DNA from: Clostridiales bacterium | Lineage (GTDB): Bacteria; Bacillota; Clostridia; Christensenellales; CAG-138 | Direction: 5' to 3' | Length of the DNA: 64,000 bases | NCBI GenBank assembly: GCA_918244965.1 | Contig: CAKJYC010000043.1 | Span: 1 to 64,000 of the forward strand | Part shown: piece after piece, positions 42,120 to 50,388 of the stretch | Position numbering within the stretch: position 1 is the stretch's first letter | How the letters are laid out: each line of letters opens with the position of its first letter | The notes under the pieces: model-generated | The model's database searches: none | Told to the model about the DNA's origin: nothing | The model's input: the letters and a program-made list of their open reading frames with translations, nothing else | Program-made: the position numbers and the translations under genes

Positions 42120-43163
42120 ATGCGCGGATTTGACTATTCGTTTTTGCAGAATAAAGCATGGGATAACGAGATCGTAAACTACCTGTCGCAGATCCATGAG
42201 CTGAAGGGCGGACAATCCGTGTACCTCAAAAACCAGCCGGATGCGCTTGAAAAACTCGTGGAGATCGCAAAGGTGCAGAGTACGGAATCGTCGAACGCGA
42301 TCGAGGGCATCCGTACGACGGAAACGCGCCTGCGTCAGCTGATGCGTGAAAAAACAACGCCGAAAAGCCGCGACGAAAAGGAGATCGCGGGCTATCGCGA
42401 CGCGCTGAACACCGTGCATGAGAACTTCGACTGCATCCCGCTGACCCCGAACTACATTCTGCAGCTGCACAAGATCCTGTTCCAATATACCGACAGCGCG
42501 TTCGGCGGGTCGTTCAAGAACGTGCAGAACTACATCAGCGCGACGACGGCGGACGGAACCGCCTTTACGCTGTTCACGCCGCTTGCGCCGTATGAGACGC
42601 CGGACGCTGTGCGCGCGCTTTGCGACGCCTATAACCGCGCCGTCGGCGAGGGCAAAACCGACGCGCTGCTGCTGATTCCCTGCTTTATCCATGACTTCCT
42701 GTGCATCCATCCTTTTCTCGACGGCAACGGCAGACTGTCGCGGCTTCTCACGACGCTCCTGCTGTATCGCAGCGGCTATGCGATCGGGCGCTATATCTCG
42801 CTTGAAGCAAAGATCGCCGGGACGAAGGAAGCGTATTACGACGCGCTCGAAGCGTCGCAAACCGGCTGGCACGAGGGCAGCGACGATCCGACGCCGTTTA
42901 TCAAGTATCTGCTCGGCACGTTCGTTGCAGCATACCGGGACTTCGAGGATCGCATCGCGCTCGCTGCGCCGTCGTCGCTGGACACTGTCCGCAATGCGGT
43001 GAAAACGCGGATCGGCAGGTTCACGAAGGCCGAGATCGCCGAACTCTGCACGTCCATGAGCGCGACGTCCGTGGAGCGGCATCTGCGAGCGCTGTGCGCA
43101 TCCGGCGAGATCGAAAAGCGCGGCGGCGGGCGCTCGTCGTATTATCTCCGCAGGGGACTTTGA
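42120..43163 (+). CDS. Fic family protein
   Basis: 347 residues. The catalytic motif HPFLDGNGRLSR starts at His197. The N-terminal inhibitory-helix motif S58-x3-E62-G63 (SSNAIEGI) marks a class II Fic enzyme, self-inhibited until the Glu is displaced. A winged-helix-like C-terminus (RFTKAEIAELCTSMSATSVERHL) probably binds DNA. Fic proteins usually transfer AMP to protein hydroxyls. The start at 42120 follows AAAGGAGGG; the C-terminal domain and the operator at 42070-42098 suggest autoregulation. Followed by the P-loop kinase (29 bp) and CAT-like genes. Confidence 0.9.
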   Translation: MRGFDYSFLQNKAWDNEIVNYLSQIHELKGGQSVYLKNQPDALEKLVEIAKVQSTESSNAIEGIRTTETRLRQLMREKTTPKSRDEKEIAGYRDALNTVHENFDCIPLTPNYILQLHKILFQYTDSAFGGSFKNVQNYISATTADGTAFTLFTPLAPYETPDAVRALCDAYNRAVGEGKTDALLLIPCFIHDFLCIHPFLDGNGRLSRLLTTLLLYRSGYAIGRYISLEAKIAGTKEAYYDALEASQTGWHEGSDDPTPFIKYLLGTFVAAYRDFEDRIALAAPSSLDTVRNAVKTRIGRFTKAEIAELCTSMSATSVERHLRALCASGEIEKRGGGRSSYYLRRGL

Positions 43164-43192
43164 CGGACCACGCACCCAAGAAGGAGGGAACC

Positions 43193-43720
43193 ATGATCGT
43201 TCTGCTCACCGGCGCGTCGCATACGGGCAAGACCGTACTGGCGCAGCGCCTTTTGGAAAAAACGAAAATCCCGTACCTGTCGATCGACCATCTCAAGATG
43301 GGCCTGATCCGAAGCGGCCGGACCGCGCTGACGCCGGAGGACGACGACGCGCTGACGGACGAGCTTTGGCCGATCGTGCGCGAGATCATCAAGACCGCGA
43401 TCGAAAACCGGCAGAGTCTGATCGTCGAGGGCTGCTATGTGCCGTTCGACTGGCGGAAGGACTTTGACGGACCGTATCTTTCGTCGATCCGCTTCCTGTG
43501 CCTTGCGATGACGGACGCGTATATCGACGCGCATTTTGACGCGATCGGATCTCATGCCTCCGACGTCGAACATCGCCTGGACGATTCCGATCTGACGCCA
43601 GACCGGCTGAAGGCGGACAATCGCCGCATGATCGAAGGCTTCCGAGCCGCAGGCGAGAAGGTCACGCTGATCGACGCCGACTGGGAACAGACGGCAGCGG
43701 CGCTGATTTGTAATCAGTGA
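43193..43720 (+). CDS. P-loop small-molecule kinase-like protein
   Basis: 175 residues with Walker A GASHTGKT (7-14), a lid-like stretch around DDSDLTPDRLK and an adenylate-kinase-like topology. It resembles zeta-toxin/chloramphenicol-phosphotransferase type AAA proteins. In many Firmicutes such ATPases are annotated only as AAA family; the substrate is unknown. AAGGAGGGAACC precedes the start. Second gene of the Fic operon. Confidence 0.75.
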   Translation: MIVLLTGASHTGKTVLAQRLLEKTKIPYLSIDHLKMGLIRSGRTALTPEDDDALTDELWPIVREIIKTAIENRQSLIVEGCYVPFDWRKDFDGPYLSSIRFLCLAMTDAYIDAHFDAIGSHASDVEHRLDDSDLTPDRLKADNRRMIEGFRAAGEKVTLIDADWEQTAAALICNQ

Positions 43721-43743
43721 TACCGGAAAAGGAGGGAAGTACC

Positions 43744-44406
43744 GTGAACTACCGCGTCATCGACCGGGAAACCTATTACAGAAAGGATGCATTCCGTCAT
43801 TTTTCGGAGGACTGCAAGTGCTCCGTGTCCATGACGGCGCGCGTCGACGTGACGGAGCTGGCGGCCTGTTCCAAGCGGACCGGCACGAAGTTTTATCTGA
43901 ATTTCCTGTACCTGCTGTCGAGAGCGCTGAATTCGCGCGACGATTACAGGATGGGCTACTTTTACCAAACGGACGAGCTGGTTTGCTACGACGTGATCCA
44001 CCCGATGCAGTATGTGTTTTCGGAGGACACCGAGACGTGTACGCCGGTCTATTCCGTGTACGACGCGGATTATCCGACATTCTATCGCAACGCCCTCAAG
44101 GACATGGAGCAGGCGAAGCGGGGAAAAACGTCCGGGCTGCACGACGATGCGCATCCGAACTGGTTTGACGCGTCCTATCTCCCGTGGGTCAGTTACGACG
44201 CGCTGCACCTCGAACTGCCGGACGGTTATTTGTACCTTGCCCCGATCGTCAACTGGGGCAGATACCGCGAGGAGAACGGAAGGCTGATGATGCCGGTGAC
44301 GGTGCGGCTGAATCACGCGGTCGCGGACGGGTTCCTGCTCGCAAACGTGTTCCGCCTGCTCGAAAAAGAGATCGCCGCGTTCGTGAACGGCGGCAAAAAC
44401 GACTGA
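43744..44406 (+). CDS. chloramphenicol acetyltransferase-like protein
   Basis: 220 residues, CAT length. Catalytic motif H191-x3-D-G (NHAVADGFL) and typical blocks RKDAFRHF, TKFYLNFLYLLSRALN, PHPNWF-like DAHPNWFDASYLPWVSY. GTG start at 43744 after AAAGGAGGGAAG. CATs acetylate chloramphenicol; distant homologues act on other acceptors, and activity against the drug cannot be inferred. Last gene of the Fic operon. Confidence 0.85.
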   Translation: MNYRVIDRETYYRKDAFRHFSEDCKCSVSMTARVDVTELAACSKRTGTKFYLNFLYLLSRALNSRDDYRMGYFYQTDELVCYDVIHPMQYVFSEDTETCTPVYSVYDADYPTFYRNALKDMEQAKRGKTSGLHDDAHPNWFDASYLPWVSYDALHLELPDGYLYLAPIVNWGRYREENGRLMMPVTVRLNHAVADGFLLANVFRLLEKEIAAFVNGGKND

Positions 44407-44423
44407 AAACGCACTCTACTGTG

Positions 44424-44446
44424 GGTTGAGTTCTCCCCACTCAACC
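44424..44446. promoter_or_regulatory. inverted repeat between CAT-like and XRE genes
   Basis: GGTTGAGT / ACTCAACC with a 7-nt loop. It could be the CAT-gene terminator (weak T-run follows at GGTTTTTG, 44458-44465) or an operator for the XRE gene; a TACAAT box follows at 44479-44484. Confidence 0.35.
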
Positions 44447-44508
44447 GCCGGTGTGTCGGTTTTTGTGAAAAATCCCGTACAATGGATCGTGAAAGGAGGA
44501 CTTGAACA

Positions 44509-45129
44509 ATGGATCAGGTCAGGATCGGCAGATTCATCGCCGAAAAGCGAAAGGAGCAGGGGCTCACGCAGGCGCAGCTTGCGGAAGCGCTCGGCATCAC
44601 CGACCGCGCGGTATCGAAATGGGAGACCGGAAAATCGCTGCCGGACGCGTCGATCATGCTGGAGCTTTGCAGTCTCTTAAAGATCACAGTCAACGATTTA
44701 TTGAACGGGGAGGTCGTCACAGTGGAAAAGTACAATGAAACAATGGAGAGGAATCTCCTGGAAATGGTAAAGCAAAAGGAGCAAAAGGACCGGCAGCTTT
44801 TGCGGATGGAGATCGTGATCGGCATCGTGTCCATCCTGTTTCTGTTCGCGATGATCGTGGTCGGCGCGGTGCTGATGAAGCTCGAACAGCCGAAATGGAT
44901 CTTCTTCCTGCTGTTCGGGATCGGACTTGCGCAGTTTCTTGTCTGCATGATGTTTGCGCTGCGCATCGAGCAGACCGCGGGCTACTATGAATGCGCGGAG
45001 TGCGGCCATCGCCATGTGCCGTCCTTTGCCGCGGTGACCTTTGCGATGCATGTCAACCGCACGCGCTATCTGAAATGCCCCGTCTGCGGCAAGCGCAGCT
45101 GGCAGAAGAAGGTTTTGTCCAAGGAATAA
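44509..45129 (+). CDS. XRE-family regulator with membrane helices and zinc ribbon
   Basis: 206 residues. HTH at 5-60 (KRKEQGLTQAQLAEALGITDRAVSKWETGKSLPD, read in parts), a coiled-coil-like linker (EKYNETMERNLLEMVKQKEQKDRQ), two membrane helices (about 101-123 and 131-150) and a C-terminal zinc ribbon (CAECGHRH ... CPVCGKRSW). A DNA-binding membrane protein: the ribbon could sense metal, redox or a partner. GGAGGAC ribosome site. Confidence 0.85.
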   Translation: MDQVRIGRFIAEKRKEQGLTQAQLAEALGITDRAVSKWETGKSLPDASIMLELCSLLKITVNDLLNGEVVTVEKYNETMERNLLEMVKQKEQKDRQLLRMEIVIGIVSILFLFAMIVVGAVLMKLEQPKWIFFLLFGIGLAQFLVCMMFALRIEQTAGYYECAECGHRHVPSFAAVTFAMHVNRTRYLKCPVCGKRSWQKKVLSKE

Positions 45130-45135
45130 GGCGTA

Positions 45136-45204
45136 CTGAGCCGTACAGGCGACGAAGGATCCTTGAAAAGCATGTGCCTTCAGATCCTTCGCCTGACGGC
45201 TCAG
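45136..45204. repeat. long imperfect inverted repeat
   Basis: Arms CTGAGCCGT-A-CAGG-CGA-CGAAGGATC and GATCCTTCG-CCTG-ACGGCTCAG form 22 bp of stem with two bulges around a 21-nt loop. No T-run follows; a proper terminator lies 20 bp on. It resembles a REP/IR element. Confidence 0.6.
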
Positions 45205-45223
45205 AATGATACTGCAGTCTGCG

Positions 45224-45254
45224 CCGCCCCTTTCCGGGGCGGTTTTCATTTTTT
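45224..45254 (+). terminator. terminator of the XRE gene
   Basis: Stem CCGCCCC / GGGGCGG, TTTCC loop, then TTTTCATTTTTT. Confidence 0.8.
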
Positions 45255-45291
45255 GGCAGACGCGTGCATCCGATAAAATCCGTGCTTCGTC

Positions 45292-45320
45292 TTGTTTTTC
45301 GGGAGAAAACCTGATATTAT
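45292..45320 (+). promoter_or_regulatory. promoter of the Pro-Thr-rich protein gene
   Basis: TTGTTT (45292-45297), 17-bp spacer, TATTAT (45315-45320). Confidence 0.5.
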
Positions 45321-45364
45321 ATTACAAATGAACAGATTTCAGGCGTTTGCAAGGAGCGAAAGCC

Positions 45365-46564
45365 GTGCGCATGCAGGAAACGGACAACAGATATCCCGAA
45401 TATGCCGAGCCGTATGAACCGGTCAAGGGACGAAAGCGGTACAGAAAGCTGACCTCGCCCGCCGGTCTGCTGCTTGCTGCGGCCGTTGCCGTCCTGATCG
45501 TGCTGGCTGTTGTTTCGGGACAGAAGCCGCCGCAGCAGGAGGCCGGGATCACCGTGCCTTCGCCGGAACCGACGGCGGAACCGACAGCGGAACCGACGGC
45601 CGCGCCTGTTGCGGAGCTGACGCCGGAACCGACGGCGGAGCCGACCTTGGAACCGACGCCCGCGCCGACGCCGGAACCGACGGCAGAGCCCACACCGGAG
45701 CCGACCGAAGAGCCGACGCCCGCACCGACGCCGGAGCCTACGCCCGAACCGACGCCCGAACCGACGCCCGCGCCGACGCCGAAGCCGACAAAGAAGCCGA
45801 CGCCGAAGCCTACGCCGACGCCTACGCCGACGCCCGACGCTTCGCTGGTCAAGCCGACGCTGTCGTTCTCGCATCTGTGGTACTGGGGAGAATTCAACGA
45901 TACGCACGGACTGCGGCTCTTTGAGCTGGCGTACGCGGTCGAGCCGAACGACGGGACGGAGATCTCCGTCGATGCGAGGATCTATTACGGCAGCGAGGAA
46001 TACGCATGGACGGACCTCACGAGCACGGGCAGCGTCCGCCTGAGACGCAGCACGGGCGGCGCGTATTTCTACAACAGCGTCTATCGTTGGACGCCGGAGT
46101 TCGTGCTTCGCTACAAGCTCGGCGGCGTCGAGAATACGGAAACGCTCACTTTCCCGGCGATGGAGCCGACCGGCTTCCGGCCGCGCTTCCGGCTGACCTA
46201 TGCAAGCGGCTCCGTCACAGCCACGCTGACCGCGCAAAGCGGCGACCCGTTTACCTACAGCGCGTCCGGGATCACAGGCGTAAAGATCGCTTGGTACGAA
46301 AAAGCCGGGGAACACGGATGGAATTACTGCGGCAGCGACACGATCTGGCCGGGAACGGGCTCTATGGAGACGGTCACGCCCGGCGTCGTATACCGCCTGA
46401 ACGCGGATCTGTCTTCGCTGACCCCACCTGCCGGCGCGACACATTTCATGATCGACTTCAGCTGCGGCAGCTACACCGGTTCGGACGGATCCCATGTCTA
46501 CACGTCCGACATCGGCGCCGAAACCAGCGATTCCTTCCATCCCATTGCCGAACTAACACCCTAA
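45365..46564 (+). CDS. membrane-anchored Pro-Thr-rich surface protein
   Basis: 399 residues from a GTG start 8 bp after AAGGAG (an ATG two codons in is alternative). A short cytoplasmic part, TM helix at about 34-54 ([18 protein letters not shown]), a 90-residue linker of [13 protein letters not shown] repeats (about 70-158), then a beta-rich ectodomain starting [15 protein letters not shown] with no recognised family. The repeat tract is coded by GC-rich degenerate 6-bp units. The ectodomain ends at a conserved-looking SFHPIAEL. A similar layout (TM, Pro/Thr linker, outer domain) is seen in the HEPN protein at 30734. Followed 16 bp later by the MscS gene. Confidence 0.65.
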   Translation: MRMQETDNRYPEYAEPYEPVKGRKRYRKLTSPAGLLLAAAVAVLIVLAVVSGQKPPQQEAGITVPSPEPTAEPTAEPTAAPVAELTPEPTAEPTLEPTPAPTPEPTAEPTPEPTEEPTPAPTPEPTPEPTPEPTPAPTPKPTKKPTPKPTPTPTPTPDASLVKPTLSFSHLWYWGEFNDTHGLRLFELAYAVEPNDGTEISVDARIYYGSEEYAWTDLTSTGSVRLRRSTGGAYFYNSVYRWTPEFVLRYKLGGVENTETLTFPAMEPTGFRPRFRLTYASGSVTATLTAQSGDPFTYSASGITGVKIAWYEKAGEHGWNYCGSDTIWPGTGSMETVTPGVVYRLNADLSSLTPPAGATHFMIDFSCGSYTGSDGSHVYTSDIGAETSDSFHPIAELTP

Positions 46565-46580
46565 GGAGGTTTGACGTCCT

Positions 46581-47528
46581 ATGAAAAACACGGAGAACAA
46601 GAAAACGAAAAAACGGATCGGAAGCATCATCGGCGCGGTGATCGCGCTGATCCTGACGATCTGGCTGCTCAATCCGCAGTGGCTCCCGGTTTCCGCCGAA
46701 ACGAAGGAGGCTGTGGCCGAGCTGGAGAAGGAGCATTTTCTGATCAAGGGCAGCGGGCAGGTGACGCTTGCGCATTTTCTGACGCTGCTGCTGGTCGTCT
46801 GCGGACTGTGGGTCCTCTATTTCGTCGTGAAGCTGATCCTGACGGCCATCGCCCGCAAGAGCAGCAAGGCGCGGACGATCCTGACCCTGATCATCGGCAT
46901 TCTGCGGTATCTCTTTGTGATCGTCGGCGTGGTCTGGGGGCTCAGTATCCTCGGCGTCAACGCGGCCGCCGTGCTCGCAGGGCTGGGGATCCTCGGCCTG
47001 ATCCTCGGCTTCGGCGCGCAGAGCCTGATCGAAGACGTGATCACCGGTCTGTTCATCATCTTTGAGGGAAAATACGCAATCGGCGATATCATCATCTTGG
47101 ACGATTTCCGCGGCACGGTCAGGGACATCGGCGTGCGGACGACGACCATCGAGGATGCCGGAAAGAACCTGAAGGTGGTCAACAACTCCGATATCCGCAA
47201 CTTCCAGAACCGCTCCCGCAATACGTCCATCGCAGCCTGCGAGGTGAGCGTGTCCTACGACACCGATCTTTTGAAGCTCGAACAGATCCTGAGCGAGAGC
47301 CTGCCGCAGATGCTGGAGGCGCATCCGGACCTGTACCTTGCAAGACCGCGCTATCTGGGCGTCACGCAGCTGGCCGACAGCGGCGTGAACATCAAGCTGG
47401 TCGTCGATACCACGGAGGAGAACGTTTTTGCCGCGCAGCGTATGCTGACAAGGGACGTCCGCGTTCTCTTTGCCGAGAAGGGGATCGAGATCCCGTTCCC
47501 GCAGGTCGTCGTGCATCAGGGCAGCTGA
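46581..47528 (+). CDS. MscS family mechanosensitive channel
   Basis: 315 residues. Three main helices: about 12-30, 62-90 and the Gly/Ala-rich pore helix 105-160 (GVNAAAVLAGLGILGLILGFGAQ, in parts; QSLIEDVITGLF). The MscS beta domain follows (GKYAIGDIIILDDFRGTVRDIGVRTT). It opens under membrane tension to release solutes. GGAGGTTTG precedes the start. Confidence 0.92.
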   Translation: MKNTENKKTKKRIGSIIGAVIALILTIWLLNPQWLPVSAETKEAVAELEKEHFLIKGSGQVTLAHFLTLLLVVCGLWVLYFVVKLILTAIARKSSKARTILTLIIGILRYLFVIVGVVWGLSILGVNAAAVLAGLGILGLILGFGAQSLIEDVITGLFIIFEGKYAIGDIIILDDFRGTVRDIGVRTTTIEDAGKNLKVVNNSDIRNFQNRSRNTSIAACEVSVSYDTDLLKLEQILSESLPQMLEAHPDLYLARPRYLGVTQLADSGVNIKLVVDTTEENVFAAQRMLTRDVRVLFAEKGIEIPFPQVVVHQGS

Positions 47529-47547
47529 AACCTTTTGCAACAGCCTG

Positions 47548-47573
47548 AACCGCTCCGTCCGGGGCGGTTTTCT
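47548..47573 (+). terminator. terminator of the MscS gene
   Basis: Stem AACCGCTCC / GGGGCGGTT (one G-T pair), GTCC loop, TTTTCTGTT tail. Confidence 0.65.
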
Positions 47574-47574
47574 G

Positions 47575-47603
47575 TTGTCAAGCGAGCGGAACTGTGGTAT
47601 ACT
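47575..47603 (+). promoter_or_regulatory. promoter of the GNAT operon at 47630
   Basis: TTGTCA (47575-47580), 17-bp spacer, TATACT (47598-47603). Confidence 0.6.
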
Positions 47604-47629
47604 GTAGTATCGAATCCGGGAGGAATGCC

Positions 47630-48110
47630 ATGAGACTGGTACCGTTTCAAAAGGGCGACAAGGCGCGGTATGAAGCGTTGGTGTTCAACGAAGAAGCGAT
47701 GCGTAAAAAACTACGGCAGGACGTTTACCGAAGCGGAAGCGGGACAGCTGTTTTCGGCGATGCTCGAAGCGAACGCCGAGGATAGCGTCACAGGTTTTTA
47801 TAAGGTCTTCGTTCCCGCTGCGCACGGCGAGACGTATATCGGCATGGGCGCGCTGAATCCGAACGACGGCGTCTTTGAGATCGAATACATGCTGCTGCCT
47901 CAATACTGGAACCGCGGATACGGCACGGCGCTTGTCGAAACGCTCCTTTCCATGGCGAAGGCTTCCGGATTGTGCCGAACGGTCGAGGCGATCACGGACC
48001 CGGACAATATCTATTCAAAGCGGATCCTCGTGCACGCAGGGTTCGCCCCGGTGAAACAGTTTGTCAACGACGACGGGGAGCCTGCACAGCTGTACCGGAA
48101 AGAGCTTTGA
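47630..48110 (+). pseudogene. GNAT acetyltransferase gene with a frameshift at an A6 run
   Basis: The frame starting MRLVPFQKGDKARYEALVF breaks at AAAAAA (47705-47710). With one A less, it continues as MRKNYGRTFTEAEAGQ into the frame that ends at 48110, giving a normal ~160-residue GNAT (YWNRGYGTALVETLL; NIYSKRILVHAGF). GGGAGG ribosome site and a good promoter show the gene was functional. The shift may be a sequencing or assembly error, slippage, or a true mutation. Confidence 0.75.
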
Positions 48111-48126
48111 AGGAGGAAAGGACCCG

Positions 48127-48648
48127 ATGAAGCTGATCAGACCGACCATTGCATACGACAAACAAATCCAAGCCTTCCGAAACGAATTCTGTCATCCGGG
48201 CATGTCCATGGACGGCGGCGGGTCTTTGATCCGGTATCCGGATACGCGCGACTGGCTGGAGTTGGTGGAGCGGTACAGCAGCCCGAAGACCGTGCCCGAA
48301 GGACGCGCGGTCGCCACGCAGCTGATGTATCTTCGCGAAGAGGATCAAACGATCGTCGGCGTGCTGCAGATCCGGCACGCGCTGGTCACGGAGGAGCTGC
48401 GGCGATACAGCGGCCACATCGGGTATTCGGTCGCGCCGAGCGAACGGCGCAAGGGCTACGCGGCCGCTATGCTGAACGCGGCGCTGCCCGTCTGCAGGAC
48501 GATCGGGCTCGACCGGGTGCTGATCACCTGCACGCGCGAAAACGAAGGAAGCCGCAGGACCATTCTCAAAAACGGCGGCGTGTACGAGTCGACCGTTTAT
48601 CAACCCGAACGCGACCGGTATCTCGAACGGTATTGGATCGAACTGTAA
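48127..48648 (+). CDS. GNAT acetyltransferase
   Basis: 173 residues with cofactor loop APSERRKGYAAAMLNAAL and RENEGSRRTILKNGG. Typical of small Clostridial GNATs (PTIAYDKQIQAFRNEF start). GGAGGAAAGG precedes the start. Substrate unknown. Co-directional with the frameshifted GNAT. Confidence 0.85.
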   Translation: MKLIRPTIAYDKQIQAFRNEFCHPGMSMDGGGSLIRYPDTRDWLELVERYSSPKTVPEGRAVATQLMYLREEDQTIVGVLQIRHALVTEELRRYSGHIGYSVAPSERRKGYAAAMLNAALPVCRTIGLDRVLITCTRENEGSRRTILKNGGVYESTVYQPERDRYLERYWIEL

Positions 48649-48660
48649 AGGAGACATCCC

Positions 48661-49005
48661 ATGGAACGCATCATCTGGCTTGTGCTCATGATCCCGCTTG
48701 CCGCGCTGTTTACCGGGCTCGGCGTCTATGCGTGGACGCGCAAAAAGCCCATGTGGTTCTGGTCGGGCAGCACGGTCGACGAGCGCGACATCACCGACGT
48801 GCGCGCCTACAACCGCGCGAACGGGATCATGTGGCTCTGCTATTCCGCGGTGTTCTGGATCAGCACGGTCGTCGGCGTGTTTCGGATGGGGGCGGCGGGG
48901 ATCGTGCTGGCGGTCGGCTGCCTTGCGGGGATCCCGGCGCTGATCGTCGCGTACCGGAGAATTTACAGCAAGTATAAAGTGCAGGAAGAAGGAGGCAAAC
49001 CATGA
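48661..49005 (+). CDS. small membrane protein
   Basis: 114 residues with three hydrophobic segments (about 5-25, 57-74, 78-97) and a basic tail. The start WLVLMIPLAALFTGLGVYAWTRKKPMWFW, with GSTVDERDITDVRAYNRANG, resembles common small DUF membrane proteins. AAAGGAG precedes the start. It overlaps the next gene by 4 bp. Confidence 0.7.
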   Translation: MERIIWLVLMIPLAALFTGLGVYAWTRKKPMWFWSGSTVDERDITDVRAYNRANGIMWLCYSAVFWISTVVGVFRMGAAGIVLAVGCLAGIPALIVAYRRIYSKYKVQEEGGKP

Positions 49006-49292
49006 TCGTATTGAACGTGACGTACAAATGCAAGCCGGACATGCGCGAGGCGTTTCTGGAGGCGATCCTTCAAGAAGGGATCGACGTCGCCTGCCGCGCC
49101 GAGGACGGCTGTCAAAAGTATGACTACTATCTGCCGTTCGACGGCGGCGACGAGCTGCTGCTGGTCGAGCACTGGCGCGACGCCGACGCGCTTTCGGCGC
49201 ACGCGAAGCAGCCGCATTATCAGCGGCTCGGCGAACTGAAGGGCGCGTATGTCAACGAAACGGTCGTCGAGAAGTACGCGCCGCTGGGGTAA
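49002..49292 (+). CDS. antibiotic biosynthesis monooxygenase (ABM) family protein
   Basis: 96 residues, a one-domain ferredoxin-like ABM fold (CKPDMREAFLEAI; GCQKYDYYLPF; LLVEHWRDADALSAHAKQPHYQRL). Members are cofactor-free oxygenases or quinol-modifying enzymes such as YgiN; many are stress-related. The start overlaps the previous stop (ATGA), implying coupling. Substrate not deducible. Confidence 0.88.
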   Translation: MIVLNVTYKCKPDMREAFLEAILQEGIDVACRAEDGCQKYDYYLPFDGGDELLLVEHWRDADALSAHAKQPHYQRLGELKGAYVNETVVEKYAPLG

Positions 49293-49296
49293 GGAC

Positions 49297-50334
49297 ATGG
49301 ACGAGCTGTATCTTGAACTGCAGGACGGGGAGTGGCCCTATGCGGGCGACGATCACGACCGGCTGATCGTCCGCGCGATCGTGACGGACGGCGCGGGCGG
49401 CTTTTATTTCATGCGCGTCGAGCGAAACGACGACTTCGGCCGCGCGACGCTGATCGAAACGTCGGGCGGCGGCGTGGAGCCGGGCGAGGACCTTGAAACC
49501 GCGATCCGGCGCGAGCTGAAAGAGGAGCTGGGCGCCGAAGTGGATATTCTTTGCAAAATCGGCGTCGTCAGCGATCACTACAACCTGATCCGTCGGCACA
49601 ACATCAACCATTTTTTCCTGTGCCGTGTCAGATCCTTCGGCGAGACGCACATGACCGACGACGAGATCCACGCGTTCCACCTCCGGCGGATGCGTCTGAC
49701 GTATGACGAAGCGCTCAAAGAGTATGAACGCTGCGCGTGCACGCCGCTCGGCCGGCTGATCAAAAACCGCGAGCTTCCGATCCTCTTGCGCGCGCAGGAA
49801 CTGCTGACGCAGACGGCGCTTCTGGAGATCACGCGGTTCGCCGATCTTGACGCGCGCAGGCTGATGGACGTGTACGCCGAGAGCAATTTTGAGAACACGG
49901 CATATTTCTATCCGGACGAAACGGACAAGGCGGCGGCAACGCGAAAGGTCGAGGAGAGATTTCTCGCATTTCTGGAGAACGAGTTTTACCGAAAGCCCGG
50001 CGCGGCGTACTGGGTGCTCGAACGCGGCGGCGAATGGGTCAGCGCATGCCGCACCAACCGGATCGAGGACGGGCTGTACTATCTCGAAGCGCTCGAAACG
50101 CGGCCGGACTGCCGCAGACGGGGGTATGCGGCCGCGCTTCTCAACGGCGTGCTGGACACGCTGAAGCGGCGCGGGCCGTTCCGGCTTTGCGACTGCGTCG
50201 GCAAGAAAAACGAGGCGTCGCTGCAAACGCACGCCGCATGCGGCTTCCGGATCGTCTCCGGGCAGGGGTTCGATTACCTTTGCGGCGAGGCGGACGATCG
50301 TAATTACGGGCTGGAATACCGGTATGATATGTAA
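49297..50334 (+). CDS. NUDIX hydrolase fused to GNAT acetyltransferase
   Basis: 345 residues. NUDIX domain 1-165 with the box G58-x5-E64-x7-RELKEELG. From about 180 a GNAT domain (TRPDCRRRGYAAALLNGVL-like cofactor loop, ETRPDCRRRGYAAAL; KNEASLQTHAACGF). NUDIX enzymes split nucleoside diphosphate-X compounds. Fusion to an acetyltransferase may couple hydrolysis of, say, acetyl- or nucleotide-linked products, but this is speculative. It follows the ABM gene by 4 bp. Confidence 0.85.
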   Translation: MDELYLELQDGEWPYAGDDHDRLIVRAIVTDGAGGFYFMRVERNDDFGRATLIETSGGGVEPGEDLETAIRRELKEELGAEVDILCKIGVVSDHYNLIRRHNINHFFLCRVRSFGETHMTDDEIHAFHLRRMRLTYDEALKEYERCACTPLGRLIKNRELPILLRAQELLTQTALLEITRFADLDARRLMDVYAESNFENTAYFYPDETDKAAATRKVEERFLAFLENEFYRKPGAAYWVLERGGEWVSACRTNRIEDGLYYLEALETRPDCRRRGYAAALLNGVLDTLKRRGPFRLCDCVGKKNEASLQTHAACGFRIVSGQGFDYLCGEADDRNYGLEYRYDM

Positions 50335-50343
50335 CGGAGCATG

Positions 50344-50376
50344 AAAAAAGCGGGAGGGCAATCGCTCTCCCGCTTT
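50344..50376 (-). terminator. terminator of the secreted peptidase gene
   Basis: 10-bp stem AAAGCGGGAG / CTCCCGCTTT; reading the minus strand a T-run (CTTTTTT) follows. Confidence 0.8.
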
Positions 50377-50388
50377 GCGTTATCGTCC

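Noticed and set aside
43744..44406. Claim of chloramphenicol resistance
   Set aside because: CAT fold and HxxxDG are present, but distant relatives act on other substrates; drug activity cannot be read from sequence.
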